DNA of 56,678 nucleotides from Deltaproteobacteria bacterium (GTDB lineage: Bacteria; Myxococcota_A; Polyangia; Polyangiales; JADJMO01). The stretch spans positions 1 through 56,678 of the forward strand of contig JACPFM010000098.1 in assembly GCA_016182965.1 (NCBI GenBank). The letters are read 5' to 3'. Below are positions 1-9,658 of the stretch, one piece after another. The translations under genes and the position numbers were made by a program. The number at the start of each line of letters is the position of its first letter. Position 1 is the first letter of the stretch. A model generated the notes under the pieces. It saw nothing but the letters and a program-made list of their open reading frames with translations. It ran no database searches and had not been told where the DNA came from.

Positions 1-69
1 GCTCAGCTCGATCGCCACGACCAGCACTCCGTTGTTAGCCTTCGCCTGCTGCTCCGCCGTTTGGTCCAT
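1..69 (-). CDS. N-terminal fragment of an unidentified protein (runs off the window)
   Basis: The minus strand has an ATG at 69 that opens a frame reading MDQTAEQQAKANNGVLVVAI and then leaves the window, 23 codons in all. An AAGGGG ribosome-binding site lies 7 nt upstream (plus-strand 77-82), which supports this start. Too little is visible to assign a family. The switch from a polar N-terminus to a hydrophobic stretch suggests either a membrane anchor or the first beta-strand of a cytosolic domain. Confidence 0.5.
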   Translation of the reverse strand, partial: MDQTAEQQAKANNGVLVVAIELS

Positions 70-163
70 CGGTTCACCCCTTGTTGGTACTCGAGGTGTA
101 CCGGATGCCCCTGCGGCGGGGCGGCTCATGACATCTGAAGCCCCCGGGGAGTCCTTGGCGAGG

Positions 164-1463
164 TCAGTACCAGCGCAGCCACGCCCAGGTGACCGCGACG
201 AGCGCGAGGGTGATCGGCCCCGCCGCCTGCAGCGCCTGCCGCCGCGTCGCGGTCGCGCGGCGCGCGATCGGCACGAGCAGCGCGAGGCTCCAGGCGAGCC
301 CGGCGATCAGCATGACGCGGGCGACGATCACGGTGACGCCGAAGAACTCGAGGGCGTCGTCGCCGAACGCGACGAACGCGCAGCCGAGCTCCAACGGCAG
401 GAAGACGTAGCCCCACCGGCGCAGCCCCTCGCGCAAGGGCACGCGCGCGATCGCGGCGACCAGCGCGCACAGCGCGAGGTAGGCGATCATCGCGAGCGCG
501 ATCGATCCGAAGAACAGGGCGGGCCACGGCACGCGCTGCAGCGACGGCGAGCGGTGACCGACGGCGACGTACATCCCGAGCATGCCCGCGACGAACACCG
601 ACTCCCACGCGTCGAGCGCGCGCCCTTCCGCGAGCTCCGCGCCCGGCAGTCGCCACCGCAGGTGCATCGCGCTCCGCTCGCCCGGACAGTTGCGGAAGCA
701 CTTCCAGCAGACGAGGCAGTGGCGCGTCGACTCGAGCTTGCTCGGGTTCAGGTACGCCGGGCAGCGCCCCGCCGGAGAGTCCTCGCGCAGGCACGCCTTC
801 GACGCGCAGCCGCCGCACCCCTCCTCGTCGGAGGCGACCTCCAGCGCGCTCAGCCGCGCGACGCGCGCGAGCCAGCCGCCGATCGGGCAGAGGAAGCGGC
901 ACCACGCGCCGCGGCGCAGGAAGAAGCTGAGGACGAAGGCCGACGCGCCCACCACCAGGAACAGGATGGCGCCGCGTCGCGCGACGTCCTGCACCTCGAG
1001 CACCTTCACGAGGAAGGTGATGGCGACGAACGTCACCGGCAGCAGCCAGCCGAGGCGCAAGTACGGGTTGGTGCTGCCGCGACCGAGCACGCGATCGCCG
1101 AGCCACCGCGCGCCGTCGGCGACGAGGCGCAGCGGGCAGAAGGTCCCGCACCACACGCGGCCGACCACCGCGGTTCCCGAGCGTGAGGGTCGGCAGCCAC
1201 ACGACCCACAGCGCGAGGTTGAACACGTTGTTCTCGAGCTCGCCGTTGGCGAACGGACCGACGGCGAGCGGCCCGCGGCCGTCGAAGCGCCCGACGCGCG
1301 CGCCGGTCGACGCGACGACGAGCAGCCCGACGAGCAGGACGCCCATCGCGGCCGCGATGAGCGTCGGCACCCATCGCGCGCGGAGGACCCGATACAGCCA
1401 GCGCGGTCGTCGATCGTAGACGACGGCATCGGCGCTGCCCCTCGCGAGGTGACGCTTCTTCAT
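164..1463 (-). CDS. Polyferredoxin-like membrane 4Fe-4S protein (NapH/NosR/CcoG-like), apparent frameshift
   Basis: The protein is read in two frames. From the ATG at 1463 (GGGGAG upstream) the first ~97 residues carry two membrane segments. Downstream the same protein continues in the neighbouring frame to the stop at 164. Removing one T of the TT at 1174-1175 joins them into a smooth ...TLTLGTAVVGRVWCGTFCP. The joined protein has about nine membrane helices, paired WCGTFCP and WCRFLCP motifs typical of NapH/NosR-type polyferredoxins, a Cys-rich CGGCASKAC patch, and a cluster CLVCWKCFRNCP that fits a 4Fe-4S centre. The likely role is membrane electron transfer; partners are not visible here. 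The frameshift may be a sequencing error or a real inactivation. Family assignment is good, exact function unknown. Confidence 0.7.
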
Positions 1464-1670
1464 GCGGATGCTCCCCGTCGCGTGCGGTACGCGCGCGCTC
1501 CGTGGAGATCGATGCACCCGCGCACGCCGTGTCGCCGCTCTCGCGCGCGTTCCAAAACAGCACGCGCGAGCGCGCGAGCGTGCCCTTCGTCATGTGAGCG
1601 CAGGTCTCGCGGGGCGCGGTATCGTCGAGGTGCCCGCCGCGCGTGCGAGCGCGCGTGCGCCCTCCGTCTC

Positions 1671-1713
1671 GACTGCTCTCGACTGTTCTCGACTGCTCTC
1701 GACTGTTCTCGAC
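1671..1713. repeat. Tandem decamer repeat before the metallophosphatase gene
   Basis: Four copies of the 10-mer GACTGYTCTC plus a partial fifth, with the pyrimidine alternating C/T so that the true unit is 20 bp repeated twice. The array ends 11 nt before the ATG at 1725 and therefore forms the leader or promoter region of that gene. Length variation could alter spacing of expression signals. Confidence 0.75.
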
Positions 1714-1724
1714 AGAGGAGCACC

Positions 1725-2834
1725 ATGCGTACTCTCCGATCGATCGCGCTCGTGTCCCTGTTCGCCTTGCCTGGCTACGGCTTCGGTTGCGGGGGCGCCG
1801 ACGAAGCCTCCAGCGAGGCACCCGCCGCAGACGGCGGGGCGGACGTGCGAGCCGACACGGCGGGCGACGACGCCGTTGCAGACGCGCTGGACGACGACGC
1901 GACCGACGCGCGCGTCGACGCCGAGACCGCGCCGCCGGTCACCAAGGTCACGCTGGCGGTGCTCGGCGACGTCGCGCAGGCCGGGCGCACGCAGTACGCG
2001 CGCGCCAACGCGGCGCTGATCACCAAGCACGCGCCGAAGGTGAGCGCCGGGCTGTTCTTCGGCGATCTCGCGCGCCAATCGAACCCGCCGACCATGCCGC
2101 TGAAGGAGTACTTCGACAAGTACTGGAAGCCGGCCACGGCCGCGAACTTCGGCCAGTTCGACGGCATCGCGTTCCCGGTGCCCGGCAACCACGAGTACTT
2201 CGAGACCAACGCCAAGGGCTACTTCGACTACTTCGCGACGCGCCTCGACGCGATCAAGAAGGTCCCCGGCTACAGCGGCGTCGTCGACACCGTCGTGGGC
2301 GGCGGCTACTACGCGTTCGACGTCAACGGCTGGCGCGTCTACGCGCTGAACACGAACGGCGGCTGCGACGTGATCGAGTGCAAGGCGGGCAGCCCGCAGG
2401 AGACGTGGCTGAAGGACGATCTCGCCAAGCACCCGGGCGTCCCCACGGTCGCCTACTGGCACGAGCCGCGCTTCACGTGCGGCGGCGGAAACGGCGAGAC
2501 GGCGGGCTTCTGGAACGATCTCTTCGACGCGAAGGCCGACCTCGTCTTCGCCGGTCACACCCACTACTACCAGCGCTGGAAGCCGCTGAACAAAGCGGGC
2601 GCGCTCGCCACGCCGGGGCTCACCCAGCTGATCGTCGGCTCCGGCGGCGTAACCCCGGGAGACGACTGCAAGGACTCGGCGGGTCGCATCGCGAAGTCGA
2701 TCGGCGGCGACGCCGGGATGGGCGTGCTCTTCCTCACGCTCGGGTCCGACGGCTCGTACGCGTACGAATACCGGGTCCAGAGCGACGGCTCGGTGTTCGA
2801 CTCCGGCTCGGGCAAATCGCGGAACGCGAAGTGA
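1725..2834 (+). CDS. Secreted purple-acid-phosphatase-like metallophosphatase lipoprotein
   Basis: 369 residues. The start at 1725 follows GAGGAG and gives a signal peptide ending in GYGFGC (C22), so probably a lipoprotein, although the lipobox is not canonical. Residues 25-70 are an Ala/Asp-rich linker. Residues 72-340 form a calcineurin-like phosphoesterase domain of the purple acid phosphatase type: GDVAQ (81-85), FFGD (111-114), GNHE (154-157), WHE (245-247) and GHTHYYQRW (from 277) supply the dimetal ligands. The usual GDxxY tyrosine is replaced (GDLAR), so a typical Fe(III)-tyrosinate charge-transfer centre is doubtful. The substrate is probably an extracellular phosphate ester or nucleotide. 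It stands alone, diverging from the upstream minus-strand gene. Confidence 0.85.
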   Translation: MRTLRSIALVSLFALPGYGFGCGGADEASSEAPAADGGADVRADTAGDDAVADALDDDATDARVDAETAPPVTKVTLAVLGDVAQAGRTQYARANAALITKHAPKVSAGLFFGDLARQSNPPTMPLKEYFDKYWKPATAANFGQFDGIAFPVPGNHEYFETNAKGYFDYFATRLDAIKKVPGYSGVVDTVVGGGYYAFDVNGWRVYALNTNGGCDVIECKAGSPQETWLKDDLAKHPGVPTVAYWHEPRFTCGGGNGETAGFWNDLFDAKADLVFAGHTHYYQRWKPLNKAGALATPGLTQLIVGSGGVTPGDDCKDSAGRIAKSIGGDAGMGVLFLTLGSDGSYAYEYRVQSDGSVFDSGSGKSRNAK

Positions 2835-2869
2835 TCCTCGCCGGGCGTGACGAACCGCGCGCGCGCGGC

Positions 2870-2875
2870 TAGCGT
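2870..2875 (+). promoter_or_regulatory. Candidate -10 element TAGCGT, 6 nt before the GTG
   Basis: TANNNT hexamer placed so that transcription would begin at or next to the GTG at 2882. No Shine-Dalgarno sequence is present, which suggests a leaderless mRNA. No convincing -35 element was found. Confidence 0.35.
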
Positions 2876-2881
2876 CGCGCG

Positions 2882-3832
2882 GTGCCGGTCACGCTGGTCG
2901 TCAAGCGGCGGGGCGAGCCCGAGCTCCCGCCCGTCTCCTTCGACGGGCCGCGCATCGTCATCGGGCGTGGCAGCTCCTGCGAGCTGCGCGTCCCCGATGC
3001 GAGCGTCAGCGCGCGGCACGCTTCGGTCCGCGCGAGCGGCGCGCACTGGACGATCGTCGACGAGGGCTCGACCAACGGCACGCGCCTCAACGGCGAGAAG
3101 CTCGCGGTCCAGTCGCCGCGCCCGCTGAAGACGGGCGACGTGCTCGGGCTCGGCCGCATCGAGATCTCGGTGAAGCTCGGCGCCGCGCCGACCTCGAGCC
3201 AGAACGCGACGCGCGAGCTCGCCCTGCAGCTGGTCGCGCGATCGCTCGGCGACGCGACCACCGGCGCGGCCGTCGTGGTGCGCGAGGGGCCCGACGCCGG
3301 CGCGCGCCTGGAGCTCGCGCGCGGCGAGCCGCGCACCATCGGCCGCGATCCGCGCTGCGCGCTGCGCCTCACCGATCCGGCCGTCCCGCCGATCGCGCTC
3401 GAGATCGCGCTGGAGGGCGGCCGCGCGCGCGCGACGGTGCGCGACGCGCGCGGCAAGGCGCGCCTCGGCGATCGAGCCCTCGAGGAGCGAGAGACGTTCG
3501 GGTGGGGCGACGGCGCGCTGTTGTTCGTCGGCGCGACGACGCTGGTCCTCGAGGATCCGGTGGCGCGCGCGCTCGATGCGAGCGCCCACGGCGATGACGA
3601 GAAGCTGCGACCGGAGTCGCTCGCGCCGCCACCAGCCGAGCCCGAGCCCGTCGCGCCCGCGCCGGTGGTCGAGGAGCCCCCGCCGCCTCCCCCCAAGCCG
3701 GAGCGCCCGCCTTACGATCGTCGCCGCAGCTGGCGCGGCGCGACGCTGGCGTTCGAGGTGGTGGCGGTCATCCTCGCGCTGATCGTGCTCGGGGGGTCGA
3801 TCGCGGGGCTGTGGTGGCTGCTCAAGAAGTGA
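2882..3832 (+). CDS. Tail-anchored protein with two FHA domains
   Basis: 316 residues from a GTG start. Residues ~22-78 form a canonical FHA domain with GRG (28-30), SARH (43-46) and STNGTRLNG, the residues that contact phosphothreonine. Residues ~128-225 resemble a second, degenerate FHA fold (TIGRDP present, but the Ser/His binding pair is lost). A Pro-rich stretch (~245-280) leads to a single C-terminal membrane helix (~291-313) ending in LLKK, so the FHA domains face the cytoplasm. It probably docks to proteins phosphorylated by Hanks-type kinases, of which two are encoded in this window. No enzymatic domain is visible. Confidence 0.85.
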   Translation: MPVTLVVKRRGEPELPPVSFDGPRIVIGRGSSCELRVPDASVSARHASVRASGAHWTIVDEGSTNGTRLNGEKLAVQSPRPLKTGDVLGLGRIEISVKLGAAPTSSQNATRELALQLVARSLGDATTGAAVVVREGPDAGARLELARGEPRTIGRDPRCALRLTDPAVPPIALEIALEGGRARATVRDARGKARLGDRALEERETFGWGDGALLFVGATTLVLEDPVARALDASAHGDDEKLRPESLAPPPAEPEPVAPAPVVEEPPPPPPKPERPPYDRRRSWRGATLAFEVVAVILALIVLGGSIAGLWWLLKK

Positions 3833-3843
3833 GCGGTCAGCTC

Positions 3844-3866
3844 GCGGAACCGGGGTTTGGTGCCGC
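3844..3866. terminator. Weak hairpin between convergent genes
   Basis: Eight-bp arms GCGGAACC / GGTGCCGC with one mismatch and a 7-nt loop, lying between the stop of the FHA gene (3832) and the stop of the minus-strand reductase (3882). There is no U-tract, so intrinsic termination is uncertain. Confidence 0.25.
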
Positions 3867-3881
3867 AACTCTCCGACCGCG

Positions 3882-4628
<747 letters not shown>

Positions 4629-4714
4629 GGGCGCGACCCATAACCCTCCCCGCCCCGCGCTAGAAGCGCGATGGATCAGCCCGCTCCGCGCCCGCCTCGA
4701 CCGTGGCCGACCGG

Positions 4715-5713
4715 TCAGTCCCGAAGCAGCTTCGGGTGCCTCCGCCTCAGCAGCGACAGCGCCACGAACCCGACGATCACCGCGAACCACAGCGTGGCGA
4801 ACCGAACGAGGAGCATGGCCCCGGTGGCGCCGGCCTTGTCGACGTTCCCGAGCTGCCGCATCAGCGTGCGCATCACCGTCTCGGTCACCCCGAGGCCTCC
4901 CGGCACCGGGATGAGCGCGCCGGCGAGCGTCGACGTCGCGTAGAAGAACGACGAGGCGAGCACGCTCGTGGTCTGCGCGAAGCCCTGCAGGATGATCCAC
5001 AGCGCGAGGCACTCGAGGAACCAGGCGGCGATCGAGAGGATGGTCGGGAGCACCAGCGTGCTCGGGCGCGTCAGCGCGTAGAGGCTCTCGTACGCCTCGC
5101 GCAGCTTGGGCGCGAGGCGCTTGCCCGGCCCCGGCATCCACGCCACCAGATCGACGAACCACATCGAGAGCCGGCGAGAGGCGACCACCACCAGGATGAA
5201 GCCGACGAGCACGGTGCCCGCGCCGGCCCACACGAGGCCGCCGGAGAAGCGCGTGCTGCCGACGGCGATGAGCGCGATGACGCCGATGAGATCGGTGAGG
5301 CGCTCGGCGACCACGATCGGCGCGGTGCGCGCGCCGGCGATGCCGTAGGTCTGCCAGAGCACCAGCGACTTGAACACCTCGCCGACCTTGCCGGGGGTGA
5401 CCGAGAGCACGAACCCGGAGAGGAAGGTGAGGAACGAGTCGCCGGCCTTCACGCCGCGGATGTCGAGCACGCGCAGGTAGTACTGCCACTTGAAGAAGCG
5501 CAGCACGTAGTTGCCGAAGGCGAGGGCCAGCGCGGCGAAGAACGTCCACCAGGCGAAGCCGGCCAGCCGCCCGCCGAGCTCGCGGAACCCGGAGTGCACC
5601 GCGAAGACGAAGTACACCGCGACGGCGGCGAGCATCACCAGGACGACGCGACGGGTCGTTCGTTGCAGCGACGTGGGCTGGGCCTCGGGCGCGGCGACGG
5701 TGGGCTCGGTCAC
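4715..5713 (-). CDS. UPF0104 / lysylphosphatidylglycerol synthase TM-region family membrane protein
   Basis: 332 residues from a GTG start at 5713, with seven or eight predicted membrane helices. The segment SVTPGKVGEVFKSL matches the conserved loop of the flippase-like family Pfam PF03706 (membrane part of MprF and stand-alone homologues). The cytosolic aminoacyl-transferase half of MprF is absent. Stand-alone members are thought to move lipids or polyprenyl-linked compounds across the membrane, but the function is mostly inferred. The C-terminus is basic (RRRHPKLLRD), suggesting a cytoplasmic tail. The stop lies about 90 nt upstream of the FabG-like gene on the same strand. Confidence 0.8.
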   Translation of the reverse strand: MTEPTVAAPEAQPTSLQRTTRRVVLVMLAAVAVYFVFAVHSGFRELGGRLAGFAWWTFFAALALAFGNYVLRFFKWQYYLRVLDIRGVKAGDSFLTFLSGFVLSVTPGKVGEVFKSLVLWQTYGIAGARTAPIVVAERLTDLIGVIALIAVGSTRFSGGLVWAGAGTVLVGFILVVVASRRLSMWFVDLVAWMPGPGKRLAPKLREAYESLYALTRPSTLVLPTILSIAAWFLECLALWIILQGFAQTTSVLASSFFYATSTLAGALIPVPGGLGVTETVMRTLMRQLGNVDKAGATGAMLLVRFATLWFAVIVGFVALSLLRRRHPKLLRD

Positions 5714-5723
5714 GACGCGGGGC

Positions 5724-7073
5724 CTAGCAGCTCGCGGGCCGCGCAGGAACTTCGCCGCGCCCGAACGTGTCCATCAGCACCTTCGTACGACGCATCCGGC
5801 CGTCGGCGAACGCGCGTACGGTCTCGTCGAGGCGCCGCTCCTCGAGCACGCGCTCGAAGAAGGTGATCGCGACGGTCGCGGCGCGCCTCCACACCGCCGC
5901 GTCTTCGGGCGTGGGATGCGCCCAGGGCGCGTCGCTCGATGGCAGCTCTCCTTGCGCGTTGGGCCGGAGGGCCATCGGCAACATGTCGTAGAGCGGCGCG
6001 AGCCGGAAGCGCTCGTAGTCGTCGGTGAAGAACGCGATGTTGCCGAGGTGCATGTCGGTGTTGCCGATCAGGGCGCCGAAATGATGGGCGAAGCGCACCG
6101 CGTCGGCATCGCTCTCGGCCAGCAGCCTCCTCTTGGCCATGCCCTCGGCCAAGGGGACCCACGCGCCCGCGCCGACGAGCTCGGCATCGACGTAGCGGCC
6201 GCTGACGACTCCCACTCGGCCCGCCACGGTTCGATCGAAGCGCACGACCTCGAGGTACGCGCGCCCTTCGTGCTCGACGTACTCGGACTGCGCGGCCGCG
6301 CAGCCATGCGAGCGGAGGACCCGCAGCGCGAGGTCTTCGCAGCGAAGGAGATCGGCCCAGCGTCGCGCGGCGGGGGACTCGGAGATGGGCGGCGTGTACT
6401 TGACGAGCAGGCTGCCCGACGAGGTGACGCACGCGAACTTCGGCTGCTCGCCGGCTGCAGAAGAGCCGGGTGCATCTCCCGCGAGCTGGGCTCGTACGAG
6501 CCGCGGATAGTCGGACCGCGCGACGAGCGGCTCCCCGCCCAGCCGACGCTGCATGTGTCGATCGAACGCCGGCCGGCCGATCAGGAGATCGCCTGGGACG
6601 TCTTCGATCCCGTAGACGAGCGCGCGGAGCAGCTGCTCGCTCGTCCACCGGCGCGCGTCGGGCGGCAGTTGCAGCGCCGCGGGGGCGGACTTCACGAAGA
6701 GTCGGCCGAGGAAGCCATCGGGCCGGAGCTCCTCGACGAACCACGGTAACCCCGAGAACACCTTGGGCTGGACCCCCTCGCGCAGGTGCGCCGTTTGCCC
6801 GTTCGCGAGCGGCACGACGGTCCCGAAGCCTTCGATGCGACCGTCCTCGCGAGCTCGGTAGATGGGCAGGCCCGCAGCGAACGCGGAGCGCTGGTCGCGT
6901 GCAGCGTACCGAACGCTGCGCGCCCGCCCGAGGACGACGAGCTCGTCGCGGCTCCGCTCGACGAGCCGCGACAGGGTCGGCTGACTGATGCTCAACGCCT
7001 GACAGAGGTCGCGTCCGGTCGCCACGCCGCGGCGGCGCAACAGGTTCAGCAAGGCCTGCGCCGCGTCGGGCAT
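5724..7073 (-). CDS. Orphan HipA-family kinase of the YjjJ/HipH type
   Basis: 449 residues, close to E. coli YjjJ (443). An N-terminal winged-helix-like segment (residues ~5-60, SISQPTLSRLVERS) precedes the HipA kinase core. Visible motifs are GEQPKF (208-213), K225 in VKY, the catalytic NTDMHLGN (338-345; D340, N345) and LYDMLP (361-366; D363 as metal ligand). In this family the HTH is fused to the kinase and no separate HipB antitoxin is needed; none is encoded beside it here. Canonical HipA phosphorylates glutamyl-tRNA synthetase; the substrate of YjjJ-type proteins is less settled. The start at 7073 has no Shine-Dalgarno sequence and fits a leaderless transcript. The fused HTH suggests autoregulation. 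Confidence 0.88.
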   Translation of the reverse strand: MPDAAQALLNLLRRRGVATGRDLCQALSISQPTLSRLVERSRDELVVLGRARSVRYAARDQRSAFAAGLPIYRAREDGRIEGFGTVVPLANGQTAHLREGVQPKVFSGLPWFVEELRPDGFLGRLFVKSAPAALQLPPDARRWTSEQLLRALVYGIEDVPGDLLIGRPAFDRHMQRRLGGEPLVARSDYPRLVRAQLAGDAPGSSAAGEQPKFACVTSSGSLLVKYTPPISESPAARRWADLLRCEDLALRVLRSHGCAAAQSEYVEHEGRAYLEVVRFDRTVAGRVGVVSGRYVDAELVGAGAWVPLAEGMAKRRLLAESDADAVRFAHHFGALIGNTDMHLGNIAFFTDDYERFRLAPLYDMLPMALRPNAQGELPSSDAPWAHPTPEDAAVWRRAATVAITFFERVLEERRLDETVRAFADGRMRRTKVLMDTFGRGEVPARPASC

Positions 7074-7079
7074 GAATGA

Positions 7080-7108
7080 ATACTGAATAGATACTGAGGC
7101 GCCGTCAA
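7080..7108 (-). promoter_or_regulatory. Candidate sigma70-type promoter of the HipA/YjjJ gene
   Basis: On the minus strand, TTGACG (plus 7103-7108) and CAGTAT (plus 7080-7085) are separated by 17 nt. Transcription would begin at about the ATG at 7073, giving a leaderless message. CAGTAT occurs twice in this short AT-rich stretch. Confidence 0.35.
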
Positions 7109-7119
7109 CCTACGCTTTG

Positions 7120-7133
7120 CGCCAAATTTGGCG
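7120..7133. promoter_or_regulatory. Perfect 14-bp palindrome CGCCAAATTTGGCG, candidate operator
   Basis: An unbroken palindrome just upstream of the candidate -35 of the HipA/YjjJ gene. Its AT-rich core stands out in this GC-rich sequence. The fused HTH of the kinase is a plausible ligand, as in HipB-type autoregulation, but this is inference from position only. Confidence 0.35.
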
Positions 7134-7244
7134 TGTACGTGCTGCATTGAAGAATGGCTGCAGCATGCAATCCAGCCCGTCGGCCGAGGAGGGTCACGCG
7201 CGGCTCGACCGTTCGCGAAAGCCTCGCCCGGCCGCTCGCAGAGC

Positions 7245-8363
7245 TCAGACGGCAGCAACGAGCCTCTCGATGTCGGCCTCGTCGTTCCAGAAGCCGACCG
7301 ACGCGCGCAGGCAGTCCGCGTCGGGGATCGACCGCACGAGGATCTGCGCCGCCTCGAGGCGCTGCGCGACGGACGAGGCGCTCTCGCCCTCCACGACGAA
7401 CGACACGAGCTGCGACGAGACCGCCGCGGGCAGCAGCCGGATGCGCGGCGTCTCCGCGAGGCGCGCGCGGAGGCGATCGGCGAGCCGCGCGGAGTGCGCG
7501 AGGCCGCCGTCGCGCCAGACGTCGTGGTGCCACTCGAGCGCCGCGATGGCGCCCGCGAGCGAGGTCATGCCGATGGTCGACGCGTCGAGGCGGCGCGCGG
7601 TGGTCCACTCGGCGATGCCGCCGGGACCGCGCTGCTTCGACAAGTACCACGGCCACGGCGTGGCGAGCCTCGCGAGCGCCGCCGGGCGCACCCACAGCGC
7701 CCCGGTGCCCGACGGGCCGCACAGCCACTTCTGCCCGCTGACGGTGTACGCGTCGACGCCGAGCGCCGCGGGGCTCACGTCGATCGAGCCGACCGACTGC
7801 GCGCCGTCGACGAGGAAGAACACGTCATCACCGAGCTTCGCGCGCACCGCCTCGACGATCTCCGCGAGGGGCAGCACGTCTCCGTTGGTCCAGAGCACGT
7901 GCGAGAGCGCGACGAGCTTCGTGCGCGGTCCGGTCGCCGCCACGATCGCCTCGAGCGTGGGCGCCGCGACGCGGACGACGACCCCTTTGGTGCGCGCGAG
8001 CTCGTCGAGCGGCGCGGTGAGACCGGGGTGCTCGTGGCTCGTGGTGACGACCTCGTCGCCGGGCGTGAAGGAAAGCCCCCACACCACGATGTTGCAGCCG
8101 TCGGTGGTGCAGTGCGTGAGCGCGACCTCGTCGGCGGGCGAGGAGATCGCCTGCGCGAACGCGACGCGCGCGCGGTCCATGAGGCCGAACCAGCGCATGA
8201 TACCCGCGTGGCCGATGCGCCCGCGCTCGAAGGAGAGCTCGACGTGCGCGCGCATGGCCTCGGCGGCGACGCGGGGCATCGGGCCGAAGGTGCCGGCGTT
8301 CAGATAGGCGTTGGCGCGCGCGGAGGGGAGATCGTCGCGCACGCGCTGGAGGTCGAAGGCCAT
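7245..8363 (-). CDS. Class V aminotransferase / isopenicillin-N-epimerase-like PLP enzyme
   Basis: 372 residues with the fold-type I PLP signature. The internal aldimine lysine is K212 in SGQKWLCGP. LVDGAQS (184-190) supplies D186 to the pyridine nitrogen, and HCTTDG (84-89) forms the phosphate-binding turn. H155 in ALSHV is the usual ring-stacking region. The sequence looks closest to the isopenicillin N epimerase / cysteine desulfurase-like branch. No active-site desulfurase cysteine loop is evident near the C-terminus, so epimerase, lyase or aminotransferase activity on an amino acid is more likely than sulfur mobilisation. It stands alone on the minus strand. Confidence 0.82.
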   Translation of the reverse strand: MAFDLQRVRDDLPSARANAYLNAGTFGPMPRVAAEAMRAHVELSFERGRIGHAGIMRWFGLMDRARVAFAQAISSPADEVALTHCTTDGCNIVVWGLSFTPGDEVVTTSHEHPGLTAPLDELARTKGVVVRVAAPTLEAIVAATGPRTKLVALSHVLWTNGDVLPLAEIVEAVRAKLGDDVFFLVDGAQSVGSIDVSPAALGVDAYTVSGQKWLCGPSGTGALWVRPAALARLATPWPWYLSKQRGPGGIAEWTTARRLDASTIGMTSLAGAIAALEWHHDVWRDGGLAHSARLADRLRARLAETPRIRLLPAAVSSQLVSFVVEGESASSVAQRLEAAQILVRSIPDADCLRASVGFWNDEADIERLVAAV

Positions 8364-8580
8364 CGCCCGTCGATAGCACGGGTCGGCGACGGGTTCGCGC
8401 CTTGCCGCCCGCCATGGCGAGGCCGAAGAGAAGACAAGAGAGGGTCCGGATGGTCATCGGGGCTGTCGCTGCCGCGACGGTGCGCACACAAGGCACCGAC
8501 GTCGGCCGGCGTCCGTTCCGGTCACAAGGAGCCGCGGTCCGTGGAACGCCCGCCACGCGAAGCGCCGGCGCCGCGATCGG

Positions 8581-9594
8581 TCAGGCGCCGCAGGCGTCCT
8601 GGACACAGGTCCAGACGCCGCTCGCGCACGAGCAGCGGATCGTGCAGCCGCCGCCGCTCGGGTACGTGCACGCCTGACCGGGCGTGCCGCACGAGCTTCC
8701 GCTCGTCGGCGTCGACGGACAGCTCGTCGCCGGACACGGCGGGCGGAAGATCGTCCACCGCCCCTCGCCCAGGTACCAGCCGCAGCGGCCGTAGTCGAAG
8801 CCGCCGCAGTCGTCCTTCCAGACGCACAGCGGGCGGGAGCCGGGGGTGCACGGCGAGCCGTTGGGCGGCTCGGCCGGCGGACACTCCGGATCGAGCTCGC
8901 ACCCGACCTGTTCGCCGCGCCATCGGCCATCCACGCAGTCGGCGTACTCGGGGACGCCGCAGCGATTGACGTACGTGCAGGCGCCCGGCGGCTTGGAGCA
9001 CGCGCTGCCCGGCGTCGGATGGTTCGACGGGCACCCGGGGGCGCTGCAGCTCGTCGGCTTGAGCACCCATCGTCCGCCGTCGCACCAGCCGAGGACGTTG
9101 GCGACGCACGCCGAGCTCCACGTGCACCCGGTGCGATCCGGGAGCGCGCACGCCGCTCCGCTGGTCGGGATGGCCAGCGGACACCGGTCGGGCGGAGAAG
9201 CGCACGCGGCGGCGCGGATGACCCACTTGCCGCCGACGCACGACGCGCGGTCCTTCTCGGTCGGATCGCAGCCCGGGTATGCGCACTCGAGCGGCGCCGC
9301 GCACGGCCCGCCGACCCTCGGGAGGGCCGCGGGGCACACGGTCGCGGGAGGCGCGTCAGCCGGGTCGGCGTCGGGGCGATCGGCGGGCGCGTCGAGCGGC
9401 GCATCGAACCCGATCCCGTCGTCCGGGCGGGCGTCACCGAAGGACGCATCGGCGGCGCCACCGGATGACGCATCGTCGCCTCCGGTCAGGTCGCCGCAGC
9501 CTTCGCACAGCGGCCCCGTGCGCGCCCCGCACGCCGACAGCAGGGCGAACGTCAGCGGCAGCAGGGCGATCGCCAGGTCCTTGGCGGACGTCAC
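8581..9594 (-). CDS. Cys-rich modular lipoprotein
   Basis: 337 residues from a GTG at 9594, chosen because it gives a clean lipoprotein signal (TSAKDLAIALLPLTFALLSAC). A TTG at 9630 would add 12 residues and spoil the n-region. After the lipid-modified Cys comes an Asp/Ala/Gly linker, then about five modules of 40-50 residues with the pattern C-P-x-G-x-x-C, a CxY/W or similar centre, and CxxGxW...C. The even, regular cysteines suggest disulfide-bonded surface domains. I recognise the style from myxobacterial genomes but not a named family, and no catalytic residues are evident. The function is unknown; surface adhesion or binding is a guess. Confidence 0.75.
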   Translation of the reverse strand: MTSAKDLAIALLPLTFALLSACGARTGPLCEGCGDLTGGDDASSGGAADASFGDARPDDGIGFDAPLDAPADRPDADPADAPPATVCPAALPRVGGPCAAPLECAYPGCDPTEKDRASCVGGKWVIRAAACASPPDRCPLAIPTSGAACALPDRTGCTWSSACVANVLGWCDGGRWVLKPTSCSAPGCPSNHPTPGSACSKPPGACTYVNRCGVPEYADCVDGRWRGEQVGCELDPECPPAEPPNGSPCTPGSRPLCVWKDDCGGFDYGRCGWYLGEGRWTIFRPPCPATSCPSTPTSGSSCGTPGQACTYPSGGGCTIRCSCASGVWTCVQDACGA

Positions 9595-9658
9595 GCCGGA
9601 AGCTTGGACGCACCGCGCGGCGTCCGTCAATGAACTTGCTGCGACATGGCGTGGCGCT

